Positions 1 through 11,400 of a stretch of 64,000 bases of DNA are shown here, one piece after another. Where the stretch lies: positions 17,625,451 to 17,689,450 of the forward strand of contig JANAVB010003400.1 of NCBI GenBank assembly GCA_029216955.1, read 5' to 3'. The notes below the pieces were generated by a model, which was given only the letters and a program-made list of their open reading frames with translations, searched no databases and was not told where the DNA came from. Source of the DNA: Iris pallida (Eukaryota; Streptophyta; Magnoliopsida; Asparagales; Iridaceae). Positions within the stretch are counted from its first letter, which is position 1; every line of letters begins with the position of its first letter. The translations under genes and the position numbers were made by a program.

Positions 1-2369
1 AAAACCCTAAGACATTCTTCCGTGCTTCGACCCAGAGCAATCCCAGGCCGCTCGCGCACTCTCCCCACAACCTGCACGACGATGACCTCGTCGGCGATCG
101 CCAGAGCAATCGTTTCACGCGTGTGCCGTACCCACTACAGTATTCGACACCAAGGTACTCAACTTCGAACCCAAATTTTTTTCTCCAAGATTGATGAAAT
201 TTTGATCAGTTGAATCCCATATGTAGCCTATATGACCATCCTCAAAATCCTTCAAGTGGTTTTGATCCAAATGCATTAGTTTGTCCAGAAATTTTCTCTG
301 AAAATCACGAAAAACTCGCGGAACACGTGTCCTGAAATTTACAATTTTATTGTTTCATACCCTACTTTGGATGACCAATGACTTCCAGGTTTTTAAATAT
401 TCCAGAAATCCTCTCGAACAGGTTTGTAGTCAATATAATCATGATTAAGGCCCTTCAATTAGTTTTAATTATTGTCTAATATATTTCATGTTAAAACAGT
501 TTAAAAATTACAAAAAATTAGTTTTAAAAACTTTGAAAAAACTTCGATACGAGGTCCGTCCCGACAAACCAGATGACCTCATCGCAAATCGAAGGTACCA
601 AAAGGTACGTATTGACTTTGTGGACGTGTGGGCTTTGACGGAATTCAAATTGGTCGCGTGTGCGCGACGAATTTGACCCGTATCCGTCGAAGAACGTCAT
701 ATCGACCTTTTTCTAAATTTCCCAATTACTTTGTGCACACTCATCAAATCGTGACGAAACTTGCGCCATTGGACTCGAAATATTTTTCTGGTCCTGTGAG
801 CCAAGTTCTGTTCGATTCTGAGAAGGTTGATCAGAACGCCAAATTGGCGGGCCCGCAACCCGATCCAACAGGCGATTTTGTGCATGGCTCATCGGAATGC
901 AAAATTGGACATATCTTTGGGTTCGTCTCCTCGAATCGGATCCATAGACATGTAGTTTGACGAATTTAGAAACCGTAGATACTGGCACGTATTTTGGTAC
1001 AAAGCGGGTCCAACGGTGGGCATCGATTTGACCCGAAATTATGATTTTGCCCGTGTTTCGGAATATGACTTTTGGACAGGCATTTCATAGGTATATATTT
1101 TTCATCGAAAACATTTTTTATGTTTGTTTCAGTATCCGGAGTCATCTGTGAATTGTGAGTTTTGTGTTGACGCTTGTGATATTTGGATTTGCCTTCCTCG
1201 CGCCGCAGGTAAGTATACCTTGCCATAGATTCTGCTTGTGCTCATTTATTTTTAGTATATTTTATTATTGCATATTTCTTTCTCTTATTTTTCATTTTGT
1301 TTATATTGTGAGTCCAAGTCACACTTGGGTGCAAGTGACTAGATTTCGTCGTTTTCGTTATTTATTATTTTATTGTACATGTCGACCTAGTGTTAGATGA
1401 CCACCTTATGAGTGTGGGATATTTTTATATCTCCTATGTCCTTGACACATGAGTATTATGAGATATATGAGTTCATATAGGACACAGACCTGTGTACTTG
1501 ACTGGCCATCGATATGTATGGGTCGTGCGTCGGATAGGAGGTAACTGCTATAAGTGAGTCGAGTTAGAAGCCATAGCAGTTGCCAACTGGTCAGGCTGTG
1601 GATACATCTTGGACAAGGGCATCGGGGGGAGGGGACAGCAACTAGCGTAGGGGCTACATTTATTCTTTTACACACATATATGGGTTGTTAGCGACTCGGA
1701 TGAGCGCCACTTGCTGCCCGGCCGATAGTGTCTCAGATGAGCGCTACTTGACGGCCACTCTTTATTACTTGCGTGAATCCTTACAGCCCCTGCATAGAAC
1801 GTTGTCCTCAAAGTGCATATAACATAGACGGTTAGAAAAACCTGTAGTGTCATAGTGGCATATTTTCACATTCAGTCATTTCGATATGTTTTTCTGTATC
1901 TTGTTACGTCCCTTTGAGGACCTGGTGATCTCTCCAGGATTAGACGAGGAGGACTATCCCTAAGAGTACGGAACAACTTTGGATCCTTCTTACGTTGATG
2001 ATGAGGCATCTTCCACTGATACATAGTTTTCCTCTTTACTATCTGAGACTATGTAGTAGACATCTTTTTATGTTCATTGTTCTATTTTCTGGAGGTTGGA
2101 CTCCATTTAGTTGAGACTATTTTTCATAGTTGTTTGGAGTGGATATGTCCACCCGGCTATCTTTTGACTTCTTTATTCATTGAGACTTATTATTCATTCT
2201 GTGTTAAGCTATGGATGAGATATAGTTATTATATTGTGCCTTATCATGTATTATTATTTACAGCTTATGTACAAATATAGGGATACCACATATTGGTGTA
2301 TTCTTTGTATATGTGCAGGTGGCATGCTGACGTACTTAGTCCTGTGTATTATGGGACTGGGGCGTTACA
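1..2369 (+). mobile_element. Partial Ty3/gypsy-type LTR (3' portion), left end outside window
   Basis: No convincing long protein lies here. The segment reads as the 3' part of a long gypsy LTR on the plus strand. It ends in GGGGCGTTACA at 2369, a typical chromovirus LTR terminus, and copia pol sequence begins directly after it. Positions about 889-1058 align by eye with the reverse complement of about 62228-62400 in the LTR at the other end of the window, including the shared word TTTTGCCC. A clean splice-donor-like CAGGTAAGTATA occurs near 1207. The short ORFs are not supported as genes. It could be a solo LTR or the 3' LTR of a full element; the left boundary is not visible. Confidence 0.6.
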
Positions 2370-2657
2370 CTTCGGGAGCTCATATATGATCTTCCAATGG
2401 TTGGTGCACAGATTATGGCAATACCAATATACTACAACAACCAGGCGACTACAGCGGTTACATCGAATGACCTCTTCAATAACAAAACAAGGACTGTGCG
2501 ACTAAGGCACATGAAGGTAAATGATCTTATCAAAAGTGGAGTCGTTACCGTAGTTGATGTTCGGAGCAAAAAGAATCTTGCAGATCCGTTAACCAAAGAT
2601 CTCAAGTGCCAGTTGGTCGAAGATACAACATGTAAAATAGGCTTGAAGACATTCTGA
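2370..2657 (+). pseudogene. Ty1/copia pol C-terminus (RNase H tail), relic
   Basis: An 86-codon reading (2397-2657) gives the end of a copia RNase H domain. Visible family motifs are IPIYYNNQATT (normally CDNQAT), VRLRHMKVNDLI and KKNLADPLTKDL, followed by a GLK ending. This is the C-terminal signature of Ty1/copia polyproteins. All upstream pol is missing because the gypsy LTR at 1-2369 abuts it. The usual acidic residue before N-Q-A-T reads as asparagine. Downstream lie this element's 3' noncoding repeats and LTR in the expected order. Non-functional. Confidence 0.8.
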
Positions 2658-2942
2658 TATTGTGTCTTTGTAATTCTACTATAAAGTTTTATGCTATTAG
2701 TTCAAAGAAAAATCTACTAGGTATCTAGGTTTTGGTTCAAGGAAGGACCACTGACTGGAAAAATATCAGGAACAACGGATAATCCTTTGGGACATTATGG
2801 GGTTACGGACCCATAACCATTATTGTCTACTATTTGTTCTTTGTATAGAACAATGTCCTGTGGAAGGATGGCTTCGAAGCCTTAATGATTTCTCAGGCAT
2901 TTGTAATATCTAGCATACTTTACAGGAAGCACGAGTAGTACA
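2658..2942 (+). other. 3' untranslated region of copia relic
   Basis: Noncoding sequence between the end of copia pol and the tandem repeats. No ORF or RNA gene is recognised. Its position fits the long 3' untranslated region of the copia element. Confidence 0.5.
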
Positions 2943-3371
2943 GTACTACAAAGGAGCATAGTACTCCATGCTACAGTAGGGTGACACCACATTAGGTACC
3001 TAGTGAGGGTAAAGCCTCGACTTCGGGCCAAGTTACGGCGGTGAAGCACAGTACATAGGCAAGTGGGCCTAATGATATAGGATGAAGAGTAGTAGACAAC
3101 ACTACAAAGAGGCTGAGCCTCATGTTATAGCGGTATGACACCAAATAAGGTACCTAGAAAGTGTAAAGCCTCAGCTTCCTGAGCCATGTCACGGCGGCAT
3201 AACACCATAAGAAAGTGAATGGCTTCATGCTGGATAGTTTGGCACTACAAAGAGGCTAGGCCTCATGGTACAGTGGTATGACACCACATGAGGTATAGCC
3301 TCAGATTTAGGCCATGTCCTAGGGACGTAGCATCGCAAGAAAGCGAAAGGCTTCATGCCAAGACTCTTTAA
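2943..3371 (+). repeat. Degenerate tandem repeat (about 130-158 bp unit, three copies)
   Basis: Three successive units start near 2943, 3100 and 3242. Each contains CACTACAAAGAGGCT or a variant, then a TATGACACCACAT-like word, AGGTACCTAG, AAAGCCTC and GGCTTCATGC. Units have drifted in length and sequence. They lie between copia pol and its 3' LTR and belong to the element's 3' noncoding region. Confidence 0.75.
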
Positions 3372-3671
3372 AAGAACTCACCTAAAATGTATGGATAGAG
3401 ATATAAGCCGTCTCTTGAGGGAAACCTTGTAGACACTCAATATACATATACCGAAACCAGGCCGACATATGACCATTAATGTGCAACCAGAAGCACAGTT
3501 GATGTCATTATGTAAGTGAGAAAAATTGTATCTATGGTACATAATTCAAGACATAGTCCATTCTTGTATCATGCTATCATCCAAGCGGGAAGATTCAAGT
3601 CGTAGTGATATCTATCCTAATGCATGATAGGTAATCAGTGTAGGAAATGCTCAACCCTAATATATATATAA

Positions 3672-3686
3672 AGATATGTGGGGGAT
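3672..3686 (+). promoter_or_regulatory. Polypurine tract of copia relic
   Basis: A purine-rich GTGGGGGA word immediately precedes the LTR start TGTTGG at 3687. This is the standard plus-strand primer position for Ty1/copia. Confidence 0.7.
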
Positions 3687-4828
3687 TGTTGGTGTTTTTG
3701 CCTTCGGAGACTAAAAAGATAGTCCCATATTGCTCACACCAAAAAGTGAGTATCTTTATATAAAGCTTTGCATGTGTTAAGATGTGCATATGAGGTGTTG
3801 TAGGGCACATGGGTGCCATGTGGGGGTATTTGTCTAGTAGAAAAAAGGCATAACTGCTCAATGAAGTATTTATGTTTTTTGTCATGCTCATGAGATTCTT
3901 TCCTTAGGAGCTAAGCTCCGAAAGAGCTTAGCGACTCGGACTCAGAATTGGACTTGGACTCGAGCTATGTCGCAGACTCGGACTCAGGCTCAAGTGCACA
4001 AAGTAGCACTTTATTGGCGTACTTTGCACTTAGCAAGTCAGCATCGGTGCATGGCGCCTTGTGCGCTGTTGTTGCACTCTTGTGCTCGTCTTATGTGCGA
4101 GTCGCATAGGCTCGACGCATGGACGAGGCGCATGGATAGAAGCATGCACAGGTTTATGTGCAGGAGCATACAAAGGGGTTTGTGCGCGGCTGTGCGTGTA
4201 TGCACGTTTAAGAGTATGCGCCACTATGGGGCTGTGCTGACAGTGTTGTATGCATGCAGACCTGTGCGTATGTACTGTTGGGCGATTGCCCATGCAGGCG
4301 CATGGGTTGACGGGATGTTGCAAGCATAAGCGCTTTTGGCGGTTAATTAGGCTGATTGGTCGATTTGAGCGGTTATGGAAAGATTGAGTCAATTATTTAT
4401 ATCTGTTTTTTTTTGGGAATTGATAATTCAGTTATAGCTTTTCATTATTCGCTGCTATCTTTTAGCAATCTGTTAGCGAACAAGATTAGAGTTAGGACTT
4501 CCACCCAACTCTATAAAAAGTCTCTCCGTGTCTCCTTTGAGAACTTTGAAATTAAGTGATGAAGAGAGTTCTGTGGTCGCTGCCTTCAGAGTCCAGAGGA
4601 GTTCGACGAGTTCGTAAAGAGGGTAATGACAAGCATTCCATAAGTTCCTTCAGAACTTGCTGGTTCCTAGGAGCAGATCATGGTAGGGCGAATCTTGCTT
4701 TGAACAACGGTGAACTTCATCACCCCAGCATAATTGCCTTTCTTTCTTCCTTCTTTCTTCTTCGAGTGGCTTAAGGAAATTAGGAAAGGAAGCTCGTTTG
4801 CCTGAGGTCTCCGAAATCCTACAATGTC
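3687..4828 (+). mobile_element. Ty1/copia 3' LTR of the relic
   Basis: Starts with TGTTGGTG directly after a polypurine tract. It contains the copia LTR word AGTCCCATATTG and a TATA-like CTCTATAAAAAG near 4510, about 300 bp before the end. The 3' boundary is approximate: CCTACA near 4823 is followed by TCAGA-containing sequence resembling a degraded methionine-tRNA primer site. No partner LTR is in the window. The GC-rich ORFs at 3967-4392 on both strands are chance readings inside the LTR. Confidence 0.65.
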
Positions 4829-4924
4829 AGAACAGAGAGCAAATTTATTTGCAAGATGTCTCTGCTTTTAACAGTTGCTATATCAGAATATAGAGCAAAT
4901 TTCTTTGCAAGAGGTCTCTAAATT
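4829..4924 (+). repeat. Short tandem duplication at the end of the copia LTR
   Basis: Two copies of a roughly 58-bp unit, each containing AGAGCAAATTT, then TTTGCAAGA and GTCTCT. It may be a duplication around the LTR end and primer site. Its function is unknown. Confidence 0.5.
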
Positions 4925-4939
4925 ATGACCGTTCTTCCA

Positions 4940-5889
4940 TCTAGATCTATTTAGGGAATAACATACCTAAAATTCAATTTTGAAGAACCGAAGGTAACAT
5001 AATCTGATAAGCAACTGGTACAACTTGCTTAAGTATCTCAAACGGGCCAACAAATCTCGGGCTCAACTTGCCTTTAGAAACACGTGATCGTCCACCATGA
5101 ACTCTCATGTTCTTCGATGAGTATCTAGATAACTCTTCTATCAACTTTGTGCTACACGTAACTTCTCATGAATCATAATGATTTTTTTGATGGCCTGTTT
5201 GACCTATTCTGGTCCAAGCACTTATCGTTCAACGACTTCATCCCAAATAATGGAGATCCTTACTTTCGCCTGTATAATTTTCAAATGACACCATCAATAC
5301 TTATTGATAGTTGTTGTTGTAGGAAAACTTTACCAGCGACAATTAGGTACCTAACTTGTATTCAAATCTAATGCACCGAGTCGCAGCATATCCTCAAGAA
5401 TTTGGTTCACTCTCATAGTCTGACATAAACTTGAGGATAGTATGCGAAATTGAATTTCAATCGTGTTTCCATTGTCGACTACAGACTACTCCAAAAATGC
5501 GATAAAAATTGTCCATCACGATCTGATACTAAAGAAACTAGCACCCCATGCAATCAGACTCTCTCATCCAAATAAACTTGAGCCAATCGATGCGCTCCAA
5601 GAGACTTTAATTGTGATAAAATGTGCCGACTTAGTCAATCGATCCACAATGACCCAATTCGCATCATTTCCTTATTGCATCTTCGGCAAGCCTACTATAA
5701 AGTTCATAGATATATGATCCCACTTCTACTATTGAACGACGAGATTCTGCATCTCCCTGCCAGTCCTCTATTTCTTTGCCTTTACTCGCTGATAAGCCAA
5801 ACATCACGAGACGAAGAGGGCCACTTCTTTCTTCATACCATGGCACCAAAATGTTGTATACAAATCCTTATACATTTTAGTGCTACCTG
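4940..5889 (-). pseudogene. Ty3/gypsy integrase relic, distal half
   Basis: Read on the minus strand, this decayed sequence gives integrase pieces in order: PGSTKMYKDLY (N-terminal zinc-binding region), HGMKKEVALFVS, then a core segment around 5615-5660 matching VDRLTKSAHF, and a C-terminal piece near 4970-5050 reading GKLSPRFVGPFEI. Many stops and frameshifts are present. The reading stops at 5889 where CACTA-1 is inserted and resumes at 51596. Joining the two sides at one GGT copy gives the continuous conserved reading KYALYPGSTKMYKDL. This is the oldest layer of the nest. Confidence 0.8.
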
Positions 5890-5892
5890 GGT

Positions 5893-6190
5893 CACTACCA
5901 AAATAAGCCAAATCAGCGACGAAATTAGCGACGCATGAAAAAAAAACGTCACTAATGTTTTGCATATTAGTGACGTAAATGAAAAACATCGCCAGACGTC
6001 ACTGTTTGCGACGTCCAACGACATTTTGCGACTAGTTTAATTTTATGAAAATAACGAATAGCAGAGCAGTCGGTAAACATTGATATTTTGCTGAAAATAG
6101 GGATGTTTAGCGACTCATGTCATAGTATGCGGCAGTATATAAAACAATAGCGACATTTAGCGACGTCCGCTTTAATCATCGCTAAATTGT
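5893..6190 (+). repeat. CACTA-1 left terminal and subterminal repeats
   Basis: After the terminal CACTACCAAAATAAG come many direct and inverted copies of short words such as TTAGCGACG, GACGTCACT and GCGACGT. Subterminal arrays like these are the known binding sites of the TNPA-type protein in En/Spm elements; that role is inferred here. Confidence 0.8.
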
Positions 6191-6476
6191 TTGATATAGT
6201 GTTCTGGGTGCTAGTTCGACTTTTTATTTTTTATCCCAATTTTTTTTGTTTGTCGCCCCTTCCCCTCCACCAACCTATTCGTCCCCGTGCCCCGGCGACC
6301 CCCCGACTACCCGACGACCCCCAAAGCATCCGACAACCCCCAAAGTATCCCACGACCCCCCGACCCCCGATCCCCCAGCAACCGCCTGTCCCCCCCGGGC
6401 GACCCCCAATCGCTCCTCCGATGTGTTGCTCCGTCATCGACCCCTCCATCAAGTCGTCCTCCCTTCCTCTCACTAG
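6191..6476 (+). other. CACTA-1 C-rich 5' leader exon ending at a splice donor
   Basis: A C-rich stretch full of CGACCCCC words, giving spurious proline-rich ORFs in all frames. It ends ACTAG|GTAAACCCTAACCC, a good donor site at 6476/6477. CACTA-2 has the equivalent on its minus strand (CAG|GTAAACCCTAACCC at 43894/43893) behind a similar Pro/Arg-rich stretch. This suggests a shared noncoding or short first exon of the transposase transcript. Coding function is not supported. Confidence 0.45.
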
Positions 6477-6499
6477 GTAAACCCTAACCCTCTTCCGGA

Positions 6500-6690
6500 C
6501 ACAACTTAGACACTTTGACACAGGACACAACCAGGACACTTTGACACACATATAGACACAACCCTGACACCTAGACCCAGACACAACCAGGACACTTTGA
6601 CACACACATACACATGACACAACTAGGAGACTTTAACACACACATAAACACAACCCTAAGCTTAACACGTGGACCCGGACACATGGACAC
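6500..6690 (+). repeat. Imperfect GACACTTTGACACACA minisatellite
   Basis: Repeated words ACACAACCAGGACACTTTGA with CACACATA spacers just after the leader. A related TGTCAAAGTGTG array lies at 43770-43860 in CACTA-2 on the opposite strand, so it is an old component of this CACTA family. Confidence 0.65.
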
Positions 6691-7244
6691 ACACACTGTG
6701 GATTTTTAGTTTGAATTATTTATTTATCCTGTATTTGACAGTTAATCTCTATTTGATATATTTATGTACTACTATGTGATTTACACACATTTCTATATGT
6801 AATGCCTAAAAAAAGATATGTAATACCTTATGTTCGTATATGAAATGCACATTCATATTTGTGTGCTACTAAGTGATTTATACGCATTCATATTTGTGTA
6901 CTACTAAGTAATTTTGATAACTAAGATACTAAGGAGTATCCTAGTACCTATAGTGTATAGAGTGAGTATCATAGAAGTATCTAAGATATTTTAGGAATTG
7001 GGTAATTGTCAAGTTATGTTTGGGGTTTAATTGAAAGTATCTAGAGTGTACAGAGTGAGTGGCGTATAAGATGGTATTGTGTCAAGTGTAGGTATGATTG
7101 GTATAGTGTCAAGACATGTGTCAAGTATTTCATGGTAAGTGCTAGCTTGGACACTCCGAGGTCAAATTTTCCTTGTGGGCTCTCAAGGAACACATGATGA
7201 CAGAGATATCATTCTCTCTTATGTTAAGTGTTCGTATTAGCCTG

Positions 7245-7455
7245 AAATCAAGTGTCCATGTGAGCCCTTCTATGAAAACTAAATTTACTTATGCAAGCCT
7301 TTTGAGGCTACCAGAGTTATACCAAAAGAAGACGAAGAACTTAGTCTTTTATAGAATTTTTTGGAAATCTAGTATAACTCTGATGGCCTCAAAAGGCTTG
7401 CAGAAGTAAATTTCCTTTTTAGAGAATGGCTCACAGAACACGTGGCAATACCCAA
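7245..7455. repeat. Long imperfect inverted repeat (fold-back) inside CACTA-1
   Basis: Inner arms 7281-7322 and 7372-7413 are complementary at about 39 of 42 positions, separated by a 49-nt loop. Complementarity continues outward with gaps: TGTGAGCC upstream pairs with GGCTCACA downstream, and AAGTGT lies further out. A partial third copy of the right arm lies near 7603-7650. Such a transcript would form a long hairpin. It could be a nested MITE or part of CACTA-1's noncoding region. Confidence 0.65.
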
Positions 7456-7740
7456 GTGTTAAGTATATTTGTACCAAGTGTCAAGTATGTTGGTACTTTG
7501 ATGAACGTGTACAAATTTAGTGTCATGGGTATTTGAAACAGCGTCCTAGTGTCAAGATACAAGAGAGTATCAATGTGATACTAGATACATAAGAGTATCA
7601 TTGTAAATTTTCTTTGAAGAGAAGGGCTGACATTGAACACGTGATAACACTTATTTAATACTCATGTGTATACATCTATGCATCTATTTGGATAATATAC
7701 TCAAATAATGTGTATCCATCTTTGTAGAGTTATCCTCAAA

Positions 7741-8442
7741 TAAATATGAATTACTATCTGCGAAATCGTTCGTTGATGTACAATCGCCATCTTGATGACA
7801 TGTACGGAGTACAGGATAAATTTATACAGGGGATAGAGTAGTTCCTGCAGTTCGCCAAAGTGTTCCCCTCAATACATAGACCGTACCAAAATTAAGTGTC
7901 CATGTGTGATATGTCACAATTTGAAATATCATCCAGAAGTGGACGTGACATATCATTTGTACTCGAGGTATTTCATGGCGAATTACTATCAGTGGACCTC
8001 ACACAGAGAACTTCTTCCTTTAGCATCGGAGCTGGAGCCTAATTTGGCACTGTATGTGGATGTCCACGACCAAGTTGATTACGATAAAGGGTGGGTGAAC
8101 ATGGTATTCCATGATACGGGACCTAGTTTCGATCCGGACAATCATAATACGGCTAAGTAGGCACCAAATACCGATGTTGTGAAGTTCATGGAGTTGCTAG
8201 AGAATGCAAGGACTCATTTGTATCCTGGTGGTGAGGATCATTCATCGTTGGAGGTGGTTACAAGACTGCTGAGCATGAAGTCTGATTTCAACATGTCTTC
8301 AAAATGGCACAACTGAATCATCGAGTTGATTGTAGAGATCTTGCCGAAGTGTGCCAAGTTACCTACAGACTTCTACCGAACTAAGAGAATGGTGAGATCG
8401 CTCTGGATGGGATATAATAAAATTGATGTATGTCGCACTTGA
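7741..8442 (+). pseudogene. CACTA-1 tnp2 transposase, N-terminal part
   Basis: Frames joined by eye read like the N-terminus of CACTA-2 tnp2: NYYLRNRSLMYNR, DDMYGVQDKFIQGIE, CPCVICHNLKYHPEVDV (transposase-associated zinc-binding region), then an acidic linker and RMVRSLWMGYNKIDVC. The longest open piece is 7906-8160. At least two stops and one frameshift break it. It stops at CTTGA, the duplicated target of the Tekay element, and resumes at 21305 with CMLYYKDDKDED, a conserved continuation in the related transposase. Confidence 0.85.
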
Positions 8443-11400
8443 TATCACGACCCGCACCCTAGAGTAAGGGCACGAGACGTGGGTACGTCAAGCCTACGCC
8501 GCAGTGTCGGCGGTAGAACGCTATCCTAAGTCACAACATCTAACAGTTGAAGGTAACAACAGTTATACTCCCCGAATGGGGGTGACATAACAGAAATATA
8601 ACTCAATCACAGCTAAGGTAGAACAGGAAAAGATAGAATGATAATGAAAGATAATATATCCAGAACAGGAGAATCACAGAGATACAATCCAGAATTCTAA
8701 GTGTCTAAATAATACATAACTCAGAATATCTCAAAATCTAATACAGTGATCCAGAAAAGTAAGACAATCCTAAACTAATAGAGTGTCGTCTATTGCTAAT
8801 GGATCCTGCTGCCGGTCCAAGTCCAGGCACTCATCTAGTATGGCACCGTAGTAAGTAGGGCAAAACGCCTCAGCCTCGTCCTCTGTAATATTTTCAACAG
8901 GTCCAGTCAGGACGGGAACGAGCACATATCTCTCAACAGTTCATAGCAGGTTAGGAGTATAAATCATACAATAGAGTAAAATATAGGAAGTGCTGAATGG
9001 AAGTACAGGTAAACAGGAGATATTTTGTAACTGAAAGTAAATACATGATAGTAGAGACTGTAAGTGACTACGTGATTTAGAGTACAATATGGTTATGTAA
9101 ACGGCTTAGGGGCACATGAATACAAATAAAGAGCACATAAATACCTACTGGGGATTGTGTCCACATAACCAATTCTACTCATCCCGCCCCAATCAATACA
9201 CAAGGATCCATTCAAGTTACGTTATAAGCACATGAATACAACTAAGATACGTGAACTCATGTAATGAGTAGTACATGAGGCACGTGATAAAGCACATGAA
9301 AGCACATGAGGACATGTAATAACATGAACTAGTACGAGTACAAGGAGTACCTAATGCACATGATAAAGTACATGAACATGAAATACCCGATGCACCCGTA
9401 GAGGGATAACATCTCAGGAAAGGATCCATATAGTACTAATCCGTGAAGATACGTGTCAGCATCATGTAGAGTAATCTAGAGCAAGAATATAGTCCAGACA
9501 GGTATGAAAAGATCAGAGAATGTACTCGTCTTCTAACTGAAAGTCCGAGATGAAAGTACTGTCCGAGGAGTGGTGTCTGGCTCCTATTTAGAACAGTACA
9601 AGTCACAACAAGTCCAAAATAAAAATGAAATACACTACAATGCGTTCTACATGAATCTAGGTCAATCTAGACCAAAATCAACTCTTGGTCAACTCTGGTC
9701 ACCCTAAAAGTCAAACTAGGTCAACCAAGTCAAACCTAAGTCAAACTAGTCTAATCTAGGTTTAGCAAGTCATTCTAGGTTCTAACAAGCCTAAACAGTC
9801 TATCCAGATTCCAACTAGGCATACCATGCCTAACCATACCATAATCACATAACCACAAGACATTGACTATATCTAATAATACACAAAATACTATATTAAT
9901 ATAATCTATTAAGAATACATATAACCTATAGCCACTATACAATATCACCCATGCTCTATGTCATAATATATAATACATTATATCATATATATACACTAAC
10001 ACACATTCATATGTATAGCAACCTACATATATATATATGTACCTCAATCATATATATATATACCTGTGAAAAGAGTGAAGGGGGACACTTGAATCTACAA
10101 TGTGTAATAGAGAGGCATAGGCATGTGAGTGTGAGGGAAATTGAGAAAACAGTGAAGCAACTGTGGTGTGTGTGTTAGATTAGAGACATGTGTGTTCAAG
10201 TGTGTGGGTTTGTCAATGTGCCAGTGAGAATGTGAGACAAAACAGTGAGGAAATGAGAAATAGTGGCGAAAGTCCCAACCTGGGAAATCAGTGAGGAAAC
10301 AAACCATTGACTCAATGCCAAAATCTCAGATTTTACAAATGAAAACAGTCTTAGAAAGAAGAACCAACCCAATTCATCTCAGTTCAGTTAGAGGGATTAC
10401 TATCCCAGGTTATAGCCTCATTCCCAATTCAAATTGAACCCAGAAAAACAGTTTACAGTTTTAAGAATTAAACTAACATTCATTCACAGGTTTCTAGTAT
10501 TGAAATGAAAGGAAACAATCCCTACCAATCTCAAGTTTATACATATTTCAAAATGAAAGGGGATTAACTCAGGTTTTAGAAATTCATTTAAGTTTAAAGG
10601 AAAATCAGTTTACAAATCAAATCAATATGGTTTAAAAATTATTCTCAGTTTCAATAAAAATCTCAATTAATATCAGAAATGAGTCAGTGAAAGGAAATGG
10701 AAATTCAATTCCAGTTCTACAGCAAGGGAGTCAATTTAAGAAATAAACCATTCTCAGTTCAAATGAAATCTCAGGTTCATAACTGGGAACACAATCCCAG
10801 TTCAACAAATTCGAAAATGAATCCACGTACTAACCAAAATCCCATTCTCACAATCAAAAGTCCATATTTGAATGTAAAAACTTAGATAGCATGAAATGTA
10901 ACATGTGGAGATCAAAATTAGTTGAAAACATAAACAAAACATGGAGTTAAATGGGTTTGGGAAGAACTGGAACCCACAGTATCAGTACAGTGTCAGAAAT
11001 GCCATTCCAACCCTCAATCGAACCACAATTCTAAACAAAACCTAAACTAATATGGAAACTGAATCTAACACATAATATACATTATATTTAGGAACTATTT
11101 AGTAAGTTAAAACATAATTTACAAGCATTAAAATCAATTAAAACACAGAACACAAACTCTAAACACTGGTATGCACAGTGCACGACATGTGCACAGGCCA
11201 ATACGTGTCCAATACGACACGAGGGTTCGTGTCAGCCTGGGGTTCTCGTCTCAGTCATGAGAACGACACAAGTGCCAAGTTTCGTGGGCTCAAATACTGT
11301 GTGCACTGAGAAAACGCACACGAGCAGCAGGGGAAAATCCTGCCAGCGCGCGCACGCGCGCGACCGCGTGTCCACGCCCCCGTGTCGACTCAACCCGACA

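Noticed and set aside
2943..3371. CRISPR-like spaced repeats
   Set aside because: Units are contiguous and degenerate, in a plant retroelement. No short identical repeat with unique spacers.
6187..6620. Overlapping proline-rich ORFs on both strands
   Set aside because: They appear in every frame of a C-rich CACTA leader with simple repeats. No domain, and the CACTA-2 counterpart is equally non-specific.
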